Shown here one piece after another: positions 1 through 9,485 of a DNA stretch of 64,000 bases. Below the pieces are notes generated by a model that did not search any database, was not told where the DNA came from, and saw only the letters and a program-made list of their open reading frames with translations. The position numbers were made by a program, and so were the translations under genes. This DNA is from Planctomycetaceae bacterium (lineage in GTDB: Bacteria > Planctomycetota > Planctomycetia > Pirellulales > Pirellulaceae). Every line of letters starts with the position of its first letter. Positions within the stretch are counted from its first letter, which is position 1. The DNA is taken from positions 203,878 through 267,877 of the forward strand of contig JAIYDN010000049.1 in NCBI GenBank assembly GCA_027487485.1. The letters run 5' to 3'.

Positions 1-1056
1 CTGGCCAAACATGTGGATGACATGGCGTTTATTCACAGCTGTTTCACGGAAACCAACAACCATGCGCCCGCTTTGTTTCAAATGAATACAGGCATGAGCC
101 GAATGGGTTTCCCAGGCGTTGGGTCGTGGGTGACTTATGGTCTTGGCAGCGAGAGTCAAAATCTGCCTGCTTATGTAGTGATGTGTGACACCAAGGGTCG
201 CGGCTTGCCGAAGGGGCACGCCACCAACTGGGGTGCTGGCTTTTTACCCGGCGTTTATCAAGGTACGTTTTTAGCGGCCCAAGGTGACCCGATTGCAAAC
301 TTATCTCGCTTGCCTCATATGTCCACGGGGGAGCAGCGACGTCAATTGGATTTGATCGCGAAGCTCAATCAACAGCATTTGCAACTCAGTCCAGGCGAAG
401 CCGAGCTGGCTGCAAGGATCGAAAGTTTTGAACTCGCATATCGAATGCAAACAGCCGCTCCCGAGGCGTTTGACATCGAAAGCGAGCCCGAGAGCATCAA
501 GAAACTGTATGGGCTCGACAACGAGAAATGTGCCCATTTTGGGAAGCAGACGCTTTTGGCTCGTCGATTGGTTGAGCGCGGAACTCGGTTCGTGCAGATA
601 TTCTCGGGTGGAATGGACAACCAGTTATCGTGGGATGGCCACATCGATATCGATGGCAATCATCGACAATTCGCTGGCGAAACCGATACACCGATCGCTG
701 GCTTGATTTCGGATCTGAAACAACGGGGCTTGTTGGAAAGCACTTTGATCATTTGTGCGGGCGAGTTTGGTAGATTGCCATTGGCCCAGAAAGGGGCCCA
801 ACCTGGACGCGACCATAACCCTCATGCATTTACTGCTTGGTTTGCAGGTGGTGGCGTGAAGGGTGGTACGCATTATGGCGAGACGGACGAGATTGGCCAT
901 CGGGCGGCAGTGAATCGAGTCAGCGTCAACGATTTGCATGCCACGATACTGGCTTTGCTTGGAATGGACCACACCAAGCTCACCTACTTGTTCAACGGTC
1001 GTAATTTCCGACTGACGGATGTAGCGGGAGAAGTCGTTCGAGGAATCATCGGTTAG
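1..1056 (+). CDS. DUF1501 domain protein (5' end outside window)
   Basis: The reading frame is open from the first base, so the gene starts upstream of the window; a GTG at 13 lies inside the conserved domain and is not a believable start. The visible 351 residues match the C-terminal part of the DUF1501 family, sulfatase-like alpha/beta proteins abundant in planctomycetes. Recognisable pieces are the VDDMAFIHS/NNH stretch at the start, the ERGTRFVQIFSGG segment, and near the end GRDHNPHAF followed by AGGGVKGG and a YGETDE motif. In this phylum such genes usually follow a DUF1549/DUF1553 cytochrome gene, which would lie off the left edge. Biochemical function is unknown for the family; a secreted or periplasmic role is inferred. 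A REP-like palindrome begins four bases after the stop. Confidence 0.9.
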   Translation: MAKHVDDMAFIHSCFTETNNHAPALFQMNTGMSRMGFPGVGSWVTYGLGSESQNLPAYVVMCDTKGRGLPKGHATNWGAGFLPGVYQGTFLAAQGDPIANLSRLPHMSTGEQRRQLDLIAKLNQQHLQLSPGEAELAARIESFELAYRMQTAAPEAFDIESEPESIKKLYGLDNEKCAHFGKQTLLARRLVERGTRFVQIFSGGMDNQLSWDGHIDIDGNHRQFAGETDTPIAGLISDLKQRGLLESTLIICAGEFGRLPLAQKGAQPGRDHNPHAFTAWFAGGGVKGGTHYGETDEIGHRAAVNRVSVNDLHATILALLGMDHTKLTYLFNGRNFRLTDVAGEVVRGIIG

Positions 1057-1060
1057 AGAT

Positions 1061-1125
1061 TGAGCCGCTGGCGCTAGCCGCGTTAAGTTTATTTGCGATG
1101 GATATGTACTCGCGGCTAGCGCTCA
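1061..1125. repeat. REP-like palindromic element, copy 1
   Basis: Two arms, 1061-1082 (TGAGCCGctgGCGCTAGCCGCG) and 1111-1125 (CGCGGCTAGCGCTCA), form an inverted repeat around a 28-base loop. The same arms recur at 28890-28991. The element lies just after the stop codon of the DUF1501 gene, typical of REP/BIME-like intergenic elements. It could also act as a transcription-ending hairpin, although no T-run follows. Confidence 0.6.
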
Positions 1126-1149
1126 TTGCCTTCTCCTTTCAGGTTGTTT

Positions 1150-1250
1150 TGAATGCCGAACACCGAATAAGGAACATCGAATAACGAAGTGTGGTGCGGA
1201 TTCCTTTGGATTTCGACATTCCTTGTTCGATATTCGATATTGATTCTGAT
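1150..1250. repeat. Dispersed intergenic repeat, copy 1
   Basis: About 48 bases at 1200-1247, starting ATTCCTTTGGATTTCGAC, recur almost unchanged (one visible mismatch) at 45093-45140. In both copies the sequence is preceded by a stretch with GAACACCGAA units. No reading frame is conserved across it, so it is a non-coding repeat family. Bases 1057-1404 contain no gene; they hold this repeat, the palindrome before it and the terminator after it. Confidence 0.6.
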
Positions 1251-1330
1251 AGGTAAATGACAAAGTGTGGCGATGTGCTCTGCATCGATTGTTGCAATCG
1301 CGTCGACATTAGTGTTACTTTAGAGACACG

Positions 1331-1359
1331 AAAAAAGCCGAGCTGTTACGCTCGGCTTT
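1331..1359 (-). terminator. Rho-independent terminator of the dockerin protein gene
   Basis: A perfect 10-bp stem (1334-1343 with 1350-1359, AAAGCCGAGC/GCTCGGCTTT) and 6-base loop is followed, read on the minus strand, by a run of T (the A-run at 1331-1336). It lies about 45 bases downstream of the stop codon at 1405. Confidence 0.85.
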
Positions 1360-1404
1360 GTATTCGATTGCAACCCTAGAGCGATCTTGCTCTGGGGTAG
1401 ATCG

Positions 1405-4400
1405 TTACCAACCTTGTTCTGCGAAAACGTCGTCAACGGTTTCCAAGTATCCGCGGGACTTGGCCTTAATGTTGACTGGCGGAGCAGCAAGCGAGACCCG
1501 GGTCCATACCAGTTCTTCTGAGCGAGCCATGACTCGAATGATTTTCGAACCATTCGGTGTGTCGCCAACTTGAACGAATTGTCGGCGGCCGAGAACTGCG
1601 GTGTAAATTCCGCGGTCAGCACCACGAACGGATGTCACAATGGCTTCTGTTCCATCGTTGGTCAGCACCACCTCTTGGTAGGAATCGCCTTCGAATCCAT
1701 TTCGAGCGATTGTCCACTCTGAAATTCCTTCAGCGTTCACCGCTGCATAGATACCCGACGTGCGGTTGCGTGGATTCGAACTGTCATAAGAACTCGACAT
1801 GTACTCAATCAAGTTTGCATAGCGAGCTTGAACGCCCAGTACAGCAAAGTTATGAACGACGTTCACGTCCCCTGGGGCAACTACACTTACGTTGTAGCTG
1901 TTCGCACCGGGTGCATCGTCCGCTAGGATCGGGATCGCATAGCTTACGGTGTACGCTCCGGGAGGAAGCAGATCGAAGTTGTAGCTTCCGTCGGCAAGCG
2001 TCTTCTCGGTTCGTGAGACGCTTGGAGTCGATCCGGTTGCCGCAGTGACTAACGTCACTTCAACGCCGCCCATTTTCAGTTCCAAGGGGTCCATGGATCC
2101 TGAATTGTTATCATCGATGTAGACAAATCCCTTGACCGAACTTGGGATGAACGGCGAGATGTCTATATTGAATGTGCCGGTGGCGCTCAATGGTGTAGCA
2201 GCACTGTTCGTTGTGCCATTGTCGGTTACTTCGTAAGTGAAAGTAACTCGGCCGCTGGCACCGAGCGGGGCGGTGTAGGTAATGCTCATGTCGTTGAAGG
2301 AGAGCGTGCCAGTAAAGTTTGCGCCAGGAGTCACCGCGGTGACTCGCAAGGTTTGACCACTTTCGTTAGCAGGTCCCTTTGGCATTGCTGCAAGAGCCTG
2401 AGTAAGATCGAAGGTTGTTGGCACACTTGCGAAAACATTTCGCGTCAATGTATCCGCCGAAGGAGCATCGTTGACTTCTGTTACACGAATTGTCGCGGTG
2501 GCGACAGTTGTCGATTGGCTCGATTGTCCATCGCTAATCGTGTAGGTAAAGCTATCCGGACCGTTGTAATTGGCGGCTGGCGTGTAGATCAAATCGGTAC
2601 CCGATTGAGTCACCAAACCTCCATTGGCTGTGCTGACACCTGCTGAAGGTAGAGCAACGAAGGTCACAACTTGACCCGCATTGGCTTCGTTGGCAGGACC
2701 AGGCAAGTCGTTGTCAGTTAGTGTGCGAATCGCAAAAGTCAAAGGGGTGTCTTCAGCAGCCACGGTCACTGCGTCCGCAACCGAAATCGGGGCATCATTC
2801 TCAGCCGTGACGGTAATCGTCAACGTTGCGCTGTCACTGAGCGGCGTCAAGGTTGACCCTGTGAGACCGTTATCGGTAACAGTGTAGACGACCAAAACTT
2901 CGCCGAAGAAATCGCGTCCAGTTGCTACTGTACTTCCTGGTGCATATTGAATGTTGCCGCCCACGACGCTGACGGTACCACTGTTAGGCGTTTGATTCAC
3001 AGCATTCGTGATCGTCAGGACTTGAGCGTCTTCGAGTGGCCCCTTGCTCAGTCCGGTAATGATATCAGCAGCTGGAATAACCAAAGTGGTGTCTTCCTTT
3101 ACAGTAGCAGACTTTGGTGCAGCCACAGGTGGATCGTTCACTGGCGTGACCTGGACCGTTACCGTGCCGGTCGACGAAACGATCGCAGGGTTGCTGTCCA
3201 CAGCACTATCGATCATCGTGTAGGTGAACGTGGTGCTGCCAAAATAATTCGTATTGGGTGCAAGGTACGAAACCGTATCATCCGCCGGATTCGTCGGTGT
3301 TCCATTGTCGTTCAATGTCACCGTGCCTGTCCCAGCAGCTGGTTGTGTGAAGGACAGTAGTCGTTTGGTTGCAGGGACGTTTGCAACGGTGTTCGCGAAG
3401 TCGTTTCCGAGCACATTAATGACAGAGGGCGTTGATTTTTTCTCTTCAATGGTCAGTGAGTCACCCAACGCGAACGGAAGGATCGGTGGAATGATCAAGA
3501 CTTCCACGTTTGCAGTGGATTCTCGGTTCAGCGAATCACGAATGGTGTAGCTAAACGTAGAGGTCACGTTGAACTGGCCTGTCGGCGGAACGAAAATAAC
3601 GCCAGCACCGTTTGGAGCAACCGATACCGTACCAATGGTTGCAGGTGTTACCGATACAACGACGAAGTCGCGTGTTTCGTTCGGAGCCCCTGGATCGTCA
3701 TTTTCCATCACATCGAGGGTGTTATCTGCAGCAATGCCGGGAACAACAAATCGATCGGCCGCACCCGTGTCGTTGACTGCGACAGCTGGGTCATTCACTG
3801 CATTCACGGTGATGGTAATTGTACCGTCAGCAGTCAACGTTCCGTCGCTTTCTCGAACGCTGTAGACGAAGCTATCTTGCCCGTTGAAATTAAGGGCAGG
3901 TCGGTAGGTAGTCACATTGTTGGTTGTTGTGATCGTTCCACCATTGGCTGTTGTAGTTGGAATCGAGGCGAGCACGGGTGTTCCTGGCTCACCGAGTCCA
4001 TTGCTGGAGCGGGTCAAGAGATCATTCTGGGCTCCTGTTCCGATCAAAATCAACGGGGTGTCTTCGTTCACTTGAAGCGTACCGCTGAATGCAACGGGAG
4101 CGTCATTGACACCAGTAACGCTGATGGTGATCGTTGCAAGGGTCGACCGATTTCTGAGGGAATCACCTGCGATTCCGGAATCGTCGGTGCCTGTCACTTG
4201 CAAGACAACGTTTCCAAAGAAGTTAGGTGTGGGAACAAAATTGATGCTTCCACCGACAAGCGTCGCTATGCCCTGTGCCGACGTTGGGCCGACATTGATT
4301 TCGGAAATGGTCAACGCTTGCGAAGATTCGTTCGCTGGACCGGGCGAGAAAACATCAGAAGCAGCGATCGTCAAACCTGGCGTCGGAGTATCTTCTGCTA

Positions 4401-6129
4401 CAGTGAACGGAGTCGTTCTGATAACTACGGGTACATCATTCACCGCTGCTACAGTTACCAAAACCGTACCAACCGAAGTATCGCCCGCATTGTTGGTCAC
4501 CGTGTACAGGAAGCTAGTCGTTCCATTGAAATTGGGGGCAGGAGTGAACAATACATTAGGTCCGTTCAATGAACCGGAGACCGTACCGCCAGTGGCTGGT
4601 TGTTGGTAAGAAAGCACTCTCTTGGAATTCGAGGGAACTTGTTCAATATCATTTTGAACGACATTGATTGCGGTTGCGACGGCATCTTCGCTAACATTGA
4701 GTTCATCAGTAATTGCAGTTAAGCGATCGGCAATTCGGATCGAGCCTTTTGGAAGAATCACTCGCGAGGCTGGTAGGTATTCAGCCCGTCCACCGCTTTG
4801 TCCAAACAAAGCGATACCCAAATTGTTGCCTGATGTATCCCCCGCTCCTGGCAACGGAGAAATCGTGCCTTCAAGGTTCACCAATCCAACCGAACCACCG
4901 ACAAAAAGTGCGTCCACTACCGGAATGAACTGAGTTGCCACACTGGGACTGAGGAAATTGCTGGATCGAGTGAAACCACCCATCAATGCAACTTGATAAG
5001 CACCGGCAGCAGGATCGGTGGAAGTCTTCTGGAGCTTACCGTCTCGACCGTTGGTGTATTGCGTCAAAACATCACTGGGCAAGCCAAGGTCATGCCGAAG
5101 ACCCGCAGCAGCAACATTGCTTGTTGCTGGGTTCGGGTTGGCTTGCGTCACCGGCGTGATCGTAGGCGAAACGCCAGTCAAGTTGTTCGCGGAGACTGTA
5201 AAGTCAGGAATGTTGGTACGCGATCGCCCGTTGACGAACGTAATATCGAAGAAATACTCCGTATCAGTGTCCTTGCCAGCAGTAACCTTTACATTCCCAG
5301 CGTAGCCCGGTAACGCTTCAATGGCAGCTTGGATATTTGCCGCTGTGACTGGCGAATCTTGAACACCTTCCGGTGTGAATGCGACTGGAATCGCAGTAGT
5401 CTCATCCGTGCCAAACCTTAGGCGGAACGTTCCCCCGGTTGCAGAATTTCGGATGCTCAACTGATTGAACTCGCCCCACTGAAACAGAAGTTTTTCAGCA
5501 GTTCCAACTTCATTCGTGTAATTCAAGTCATGGTAAGCGCTAAACACCCCACGAGGGTTTCCTACTCGATCCGGATCGGTTGAGTTGACGCGCCGCAAAT
5601 CCGTTACCGAGGTACGGACGATCACTTTTTGGCCGGGACTGATAATGGCATCAGGCTGTCCGTTGTCTGGGGAGGGGTCGTCAAATCGAGCCCCAACCGA
5701 TCCGTCAGCGTTAACCCTAAAGAATTCGTACTTGACTTCGACCAACTCGCCTTGGCCTTCACCGTTGTTTAAAGCATTGATAACGGAGAGCGCGTCCAAC
5801 GGGGACAAGAAGTTGTCACCCGTGACGTCCACATAAGACGTTTTGTCTGTTGGGGCCTGTCCGGTAAGAGACGAAGAACCTTGAGTGTTTAGTCGGTTGA
5901 TGACAACCAACGCATCCAACGGAGAAACCGAAAAGTCTCCATTGACGTCCCAAGGGATCATGTCGTTGTGAAAAAGTGGAAGATCAGCCGCCATCAGCTG
6001 CCGCTTTTCAAGTGACTCCAGTCGGAGCACTCGCTTTAGCCAGCTTTTTCGCTGGGCTTTTCGAGAATGATTGTTTGCAACTGGGGTACGCGCTTGACGC
6101 TTTGGCGAAACTGTCATCGATTCATCCAC
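1405..6129 (-). CDS. Giant secreted dockerin / tandem cadherin-like repeat protein with SdrD-B-like domain
   Basis: A 1574-residue predicted surface or extracellular protein. The basic N-terminus ends in a LEPRxLL-like planctomycete motif (LESLEKRQLMAA, residues 37-48). Two dockerin-type calcium-binding repeats follow at about 61-82 and 101-122, each with a DxxGDxxxSPLDAL loop. From about residue 455 to 1320 there are some eight units of roughly 100 residues of the cadherin-like/Big_9 type, recognisable by repeated EDTP and NDAP-like junctions and YTVTDN-like strands. Around residues 1325-1400 there is an SdrD-B-like (Cna-B-type) domain with GFVYIDDNNSG. The C-terminal 150 residues are not recognised. 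It is transcribed alone, with a clear terminator. Adhesion or cell-wall scaffolding is inferred from the domains; partners are unknown. Confidence 0.9.
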   Translation of the reverse strand: MDESMTVSPKRQARTPVANNHSRKAQRKSWLKRVLRLESLEKRQLMAADLPLFHNDMIPWDVNGDFSVSPLDALVVINRLNTQGSSSLTGQAPTDKTSYVDVTGDNFLSPLDALSVINALNNGEGQGELVEVKYEFFRVNADGSVGARFDDPSPDNGQPDAIISPGQKVIVRTSVTDLRRVNSTDPDRVGNPRGVFSAYHDLNYTNEVGTAEKLLFQWGEFNQLSIRNSATGGTFRLRFGTDETTAIPVAFTPEGVQDSPVTAANIQAAIEALPGYAGNVKVTAGKDTDTEYFFDITFVNGRSRTNIPDFTVSANNLTGVSPTITPVTQANPNPATSNVAAAGLRHDLGLPSDVLTQYTNGRDGKLQKTSTDPAAGAYQVALMGGFTRSSNFLSPSVATQFIPVVDALFVGGSVGLVNLEGTISPLPGAGDTSGNNLGIALFGQSGGRAEYLPASRVILPKGSIRIADRLTAITDELNVSEDAVATAINVVQNDIEQVPSNSKRVLSYQQPATGGTVSGSLNGPNVLFTPAPNFNGTTSFLYTVTNNAGDTSVGTVLVTVAAVNDVPVVIRTTPFTVAEDTPTPGLTIAASDVFSPGPANESSQALTISEINVGPTSAQGIATLVGGSINFVPTPNFFGNVVLQVTGTDDSGIAGDSLRNRSTLATITISVTGVNDAPVAFSGTLQVNEDTPLILIGTGAQNDLLTRSSNGLGEPGTPVLASIPTTTANGGTITTTNNVTTYRPALNFNGQDSFVYSVRESDGTLTADGTITITVNAVNDPAVAVNDTGAADRFVVPGIAADNTLDVMENDDPGAPNETRDFVVVSVTPATIGTVSVAPNGAGVIFVPPTGQFNVTSTFSYTIRDSLNRESTANVEVLIIPPILPFALGDSLTIEEKKSTPSVINVLGNDFANTVANVPATKRLLSFTQPAAGTGTVTLNDNGTPTNPADDTVSYLAPNTNYFGSTTFTYTMIDSAVDSNPAIVSSTGTVTVQVTPVNDPPVAAPKSATVKEDTTLVIPAADIITGLSKGPLEDAQVLTITNAVNQTPNSGTVSVVGGNIQYAPGSTVATGRDFFGEVLVVYTVTDNGLTGSTLTPLSDSATLTITVTAENDAPISVADAVTVAAEDTPLTFAIRTLTDNDLPGPANEANAGQVVTFVALPSAGVSTANGGLVTQSGTDLIYTPAANYNGPDSFTYTISDGQSSQSTTVATATIRVTEVNDAPSADTLTRNVFASVPTTFDLTQALAAMPKGPANESGQTLRVTAVTPGANFTGTLSFNDMSITYTAPLGASGRVTFTYEVTDNGTTNSAATPLSATGTFNIDISPFIPSSVKGFVYIDDNNSGSMDPLELKMGGVEVTLVTAATGSTPSVSRTEKTLADGSYNFDLLPPGAYTVSYAIPILADDAPGANSYNVSVVAPGDVNVVHNFAVLGVQARYANLIEYMSSSYDSSNPRNRTSGIYAAVNAEGISEWTIARNGFEGDSYQEVVLTNDGTEAIVTSVRGADRGIYTAVLGRRQFVQVGDTPNGSKIIRVMARSEELVWTRVSLAAPPVNIKAKSRGYLETVDDVFAEQGW

Positions 6130-6589
6130 CGTAGAGACAAAAATGATTTAGCAATGGAAAGGAAATTGCTGAACAAAATGCGTTCACACAAATCCCGTAC
6201 AGTGAGGGTACTTGGCGTCGAACCACTTTTCAATCCACTTCTTACCCAGTCGGACTAAATTACCCAGTCCGCCTGTTCAGGTGTGTGGATGTGCCATCCC
6301 TAACAATTTTTCCGGAAACATGAGTTGTTGGAGTCAAAATTCCTAAGGAAGTTCCATCTACAACAAAATTTAGAGAATGTCACTGCATTCCGAATATTTT
6401 ACGGGTTTTCGTTTTTTGGGTTGATTTTTCTGTTAAATGATCGTTGAAAACCTGTTTGATTCTGTTGCTTGCCTGTGAGTTCTATTTACGCCAAACCTCC
6501 AGATCCTCTATTATCTCCAGCGGGCTGTCATAGCGCAGCACGGTTTAGGATGTCGAAATTCGACGGGGGCACTGCCAAAGAGGCTGAGA
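6130..6589. other. Divergent intergenic region
   Basis: No gene is seen in these 460 bases between two divergently transcribed genes. The part at 6350-6480 is clearly AT-richer than its surroundings and should hold promoters for one or both neighbours. A short direct repeat TTACCCAGTC occurs at about 6242 and 6260. No convincing -35/-10 pair could be assigned. Confidence 0.4.
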
Positions 6590-7903
6590 ATGCACGGTTT
6601 ATTACTTCTAGTCACATTTGTAGCTATGCTACCGCAGGGGGATGTTCTTCCTGCCCCTATGACGGGTTTTTCTGCAAACGCCCCAGTTTTGCCGAACACG
6701 AATCCCAATTTGGTGAATTCTGACCTAACTCCTCCACCAAGTTCTTTTCCGATGGCGGGCCCAGCCCTTGGCAACCCGGGAACTTTAAATCCGCCTGAAC
6801 CTCACAAAGTGGGCTGGGTCACCGACCCTCAGGGTGTTTTCAGCATGATCTTGCAAATCTCCCCCGATGCTGTCGTCAACTTTGCAAAAGGGGAAAAAGG
6901 TAGCGAATTTTTCGTCGACATTCCGCCAGAAATTCAAGGGATGGCACAACGAATCATCGTGCGAATTGGATCGGGACCGGTTGAAAGAATTCCTGCCAAT
7001 CCCCAATCACTGAGTCGGACTAGCATTGGCGAAGGGCCAACAATCGCTAACGCCTTTGATATGCGGCCTCTGGAAAGCAGCAATAATGGCGCACCCGTGG
7101 ATATCGACCGGGCGCCGAGTCGGCCAGTCAGTATGAATGCAAGTCCTTTGCAGGACGTTCTTCCTGATACCAGTCCAAGCAACTTTGGCCCAACCCGGTC
7201 GAACCCCAATTTGCCGCTCCCGAACCTACCTAACGCCAATAATTCCAATTCGCGGCCTGCAACTCTTCCGAGCCAACTTGCTACGGACAACTTTACCCCA
7301 GTGGTCACACCTTCCTCGGGAAATGTTGGCGTTTCTCCCAACAACTCTCCCAACAATTACGCCACCTCCAACAATCCTAATTTAGGGCCGCCGAATCGCA
7401 ACACGGCGTCTCCTTACCTAGCAAGCAATCCAAATGGTGCGAATTCTGTCCCGCCATTTGGGCAAGGGGAATTCAATAACAGCACGAATAATGCGGGTTT
7501 AGGTCAAAACTCTAGCTTAAATTCACCCAGTCCATTCCCTCCCTTCAGTCCAACCCAGCCTTATTCTCAGTCCCAGGTCCCATTAGGGATGCAGCAGCAA
7601 CAATTGCAACAACCCCCTCCTTATACACAAAATCCCTACAACAACGCCCCAGGCTCGTACACGCCAGGACCAACGGGTCGACTCGCTTCGGCTGCGCCGC
7701 GCAGTCCTGGAATGGGACTCGAAACCGATGAGATTTCACCTGCAGTTACGCCAGCCTGGAACGCTTGGCTGCCTTTTACTTTGCTGCTTTCCATCGTCAT
7801 TAACGTCTACCAGGGAATGTGGATGGGGCATCTTCGAGCAAGATATCGCCAGCTTTTGGGAGACTTGCGAGGAGTTCCAGTATCGGAATATGCTGGCGGT
7901 TGA
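6590..7903 (+). CDS. Pro/Asn-rich membrane-anchored protein of unknown function
   Basis: A 437-residue protein not matched to a named family. The ATG at 6590 has a GAGG ribosome-binding site 6 bases upstream. Residues 1-20 form a short hydrophobic signal or anchor. Residues about 72-130 look like a small folded domain (VGWVTDPQGVFSMILQ, then IPPEIQGMAQRIIVRIG). Residues 150-385 are low-complexity, dominated by Pro, Asn, Ser and Gln. A single transmembrane segment lies at about 390-412, followed by a short basic tail (HLRARYRQLLGD). The layout suggests an envelope protein with a long disordered linker. It lies just before the anti-sigma-like gene, with about 190 bases between them, so joint function is possible but not shown. 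Confidence 0.8.
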   Translation: MHGLLLLVTFVAMLPQGDVLPAPMTGFSANAPVLPNTNPNLVNSDLTPPPSSFPMAGPALGNPGTLNPPEPHKVGWVTDPQGVFSMILQISPDAVVNFAKGEKGSEFFVDIPPEIQGMAQRIIVRIGSGPVERIPANPQSLSRTSIGEGPTIANAFDMRPLESSNNGAPVDIDRAPSRPVSMNASPLQDVLPDTSPSNFGPTRSNPNLPLPNLPNANNSNSRPATLPSQLATDNFTPVVTPSSGNVGVSPNNSPNNYATSNNPNLGPPNRNTASPYLASNPNGANSVPPFGQGEFNNSTNNAGLGQNSSLNSPSPFPPFSPTQPYSQSQVPLGMQQQQLQQPPPYTQNPYNNAPGSYTPGPTGRLASAAPRSPGMGLETDEISPAVTPAWNAWLPFTLLLSIVINVYQGMWMGHLRARYRQLLGDLRGVPVSEYAGG

Positions 7904-8096
7904 GAATCCGCTAGCAAAAAATGGCCCAAGAAACGAGCACTTTTCGACCGTCTCCATGTAGGAGTTCAACAAGGAAAAAGCAGCTTTTTGCCTCTTTCAG
8001 ACCTGTCTGGCTGCTATTCTAATGGCAGATCGGGAACTTTTTCGACTCCTAAGCACTCGGAGAAGCGTACCAAAACTTCACTTGTACTGACGCATC

Positions 8097-9440
8097 ATGG
8101 ATCTTCCCAACAATAACCTCGATGAACTCCTGAGCGGGATGCTGGACGGCATGCTTTCCGACCAAGAACTTCGCGTGTTGGAACAGGCGATGGCGGACGA
8201 CCCGTCCCTACAAGCAAAGCTGGACGAACTTGCGGCATCCAGAAGCTCGCTCCTGCGTGGCAGAAGCCGCGGTCGATTGGGACCAGATTTCGCCCGAACT
8301 GTCTCTTTGGCCGCACGTGATCGAGCGGCTGCCATGGGGCCGGATGCTCCCGCATGGTTGGTGCCCGCCGATTTCCATCGCCCAGCGGCTCTTGTGAAAC
8401 CAGCGCCCCAAGAATCAATCGCACCGTTAGATACCATTCCAGCCTTCAAGCGAGCCTGGGTATATGCGTGCGTCAGTCTCGCCGCCGTTTTCGCTCTGAT
8501 CTTTGTTCTCGTCCAAGAACCTGAAAAGCAAGGTCTTGTTCAGCTTGATCCCAAGGCAACAAATACTTCTGAATCATCCGATCTGAAAGTGATCGAAAAG
8601 GCAGAGGAACTATTGGCTGCCTCACCAGGGGCCACCGAAAAATCAAATGAGAACACTCTTTTGAATGAAGAGGTACCTTCTCAGAATGCAGTCCTTCCAG
8701 ATACGGAATCTGCAATCGCAAGTCTAAATACGGAGAACCAAAATGGCACCAGCACCGAAACTATGGCAACAGGTGAATCGACAATTGCGGCTCCAACTGA
8801 GTCACCGACAGCTAGCGTTGCAGCGGTTGATCCTGCAGGTGGCGTGAAGGAAACAGACCGCGACAATGCCGTCGTAAGCACAGAACCCAAGAAATCGAAG
8901 GATTACCTGACGGCAGCTATCTATATCACCATCGATGAAGTAGCCCTCCAGAATCGCGCCCTGGAAAGCATTCTTGAAGAGCATGGGGTCGCCTATTCAG
9001 GCGACCATGTTTTGAGTGACGAGGAGCTTAATCGCTTGTCTCAGTCAGGCCTCGCAACGACCGCGCAAGATGAACAAGAAGGGAACGTGCAAGTTTTGTT
9101 CTTGAAGTCGACGGTGGAGAATATCGGCTTGGCCATGGAAAGTATGCTGGAACAAGAAAAAGATTTTCCACAGTGCCGATTGGCCGTCACCAAGGATGCC
9201 TCGGCGCGTAGGTTGGTAAAGCAACTAAGCAGCATTGAAGTTGCCGAGGGCTCAAAAGGGTTCGTACGACGAATCGTTCCTGCTGACAATAGCAGGTCAG
9301 GGCTCCCGTTCGTTGTTTCGAACTGGAGAAGCGGAAGCACCCCGATACCCAAAAATTCTGACAACCCTTTGTCCCCTGAGATGATTGCAAAGCGACAGCA
9401 AACGGCTTATGCCTTGCTATTTGTTAGACCGGCAAAGTAG
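8097..9440 (+). CDS. Anti-sigma-factor-like transmembrane protein
   Basis: A 447-residue protein whose first 60 residues (LDELLSGMLDGMLSDQELRVLEQ) resemble the N-terminal helical domain of planctomycete anti-sigma factors, which bind ECF sigma factors at the inner face of the membrane. No HxxxCxxC zinc motif is present, so it would be a non-ZAS type. One transmembrane helix lies at about 121-140. The remainder is predicted periplasmic: a Ser/Thr/Glu-rich linker to about 260, then a mixed alpha/beta domain. No sigma factor gene is adjacent, which weakens the functional call. No strong Shine-Dalgarno precedes the ATG. An imperfect terminator follows the stop. Confidence 0.7.
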   Translation: MDLPNNNLDELLSGMLDGMLSDQELRVLEQAMADDPSLQAKLDELAASRSSLLRGRSRGRLGPDFARTVSLAARDRAAAMGPDAPAWLVPADFHRPAALVKPAPQESIAPLDTIPAFKRAWVYACVSLAAVFALIFVLVQEPEKQGLVQLDPKATNTSESSDLKVIEKAEELLAASPGATEKSNENTLLNEEVPSQNAVLPDTESAIASLNTENQNGTSTETMATGESTIAAPTESPTASVAAVDPAGGVKETDRDNAVVSTEPKKSKDYLTAAIYITIDEVALQNRALESILEEHGVAYSGDHVLSDEELNRLSQSGLATTAQDEQEGNVQVLFLKSTVENIGLAMESMLEQEKDFPQCRLAVTKDASARRLVKQLSSIEVAEGSKGFVRRIVPADNSRSGLPFVVSNWRSGSTPIPKNSDNPLSPEMIAKRQQTAYALLFVRPAK

Positions 9441-9449
9441 CATCGAGAG

Positions 9450-9485
9450 TCAGGTTCCGCCACCTGCAGAACCCTGAGCTTTTTT
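9450..9485 (+). terminator. Probable terminator after the anti-sigma-like gene
   Basis: An eight-base-pair stem with one bulged C (9450-9457 with 9469-9477) is followed by six T at 9480-9485. It separates the plus-strand gene from the convergent CbiET gene, whose stop is at 9484. Confidence 0.5.

Noticed and set aside
1557..5313. Several plus-strand open frames of 70-230 codons opposite the giant dockerin gene
   Set aside because: They are antisense shadows of a strongly coding minus-strand gene and have no motif or ribosome-binding site.
7975..7989. AAAAAGCAGCTTTTT as a terminator after the Pro/Asn-rich gene
   Set aside because: The stem is six mostly A-T pairs with a three-base loop, too weak for a rho-independent terminator.
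8032..8042. GGGAACTTTTT as an ECF -35 box before the anti-sigma-like gene
   Set aside because: It resembles the GGAAC motif, but no matching -10 element lies 16-17 bases downstream.
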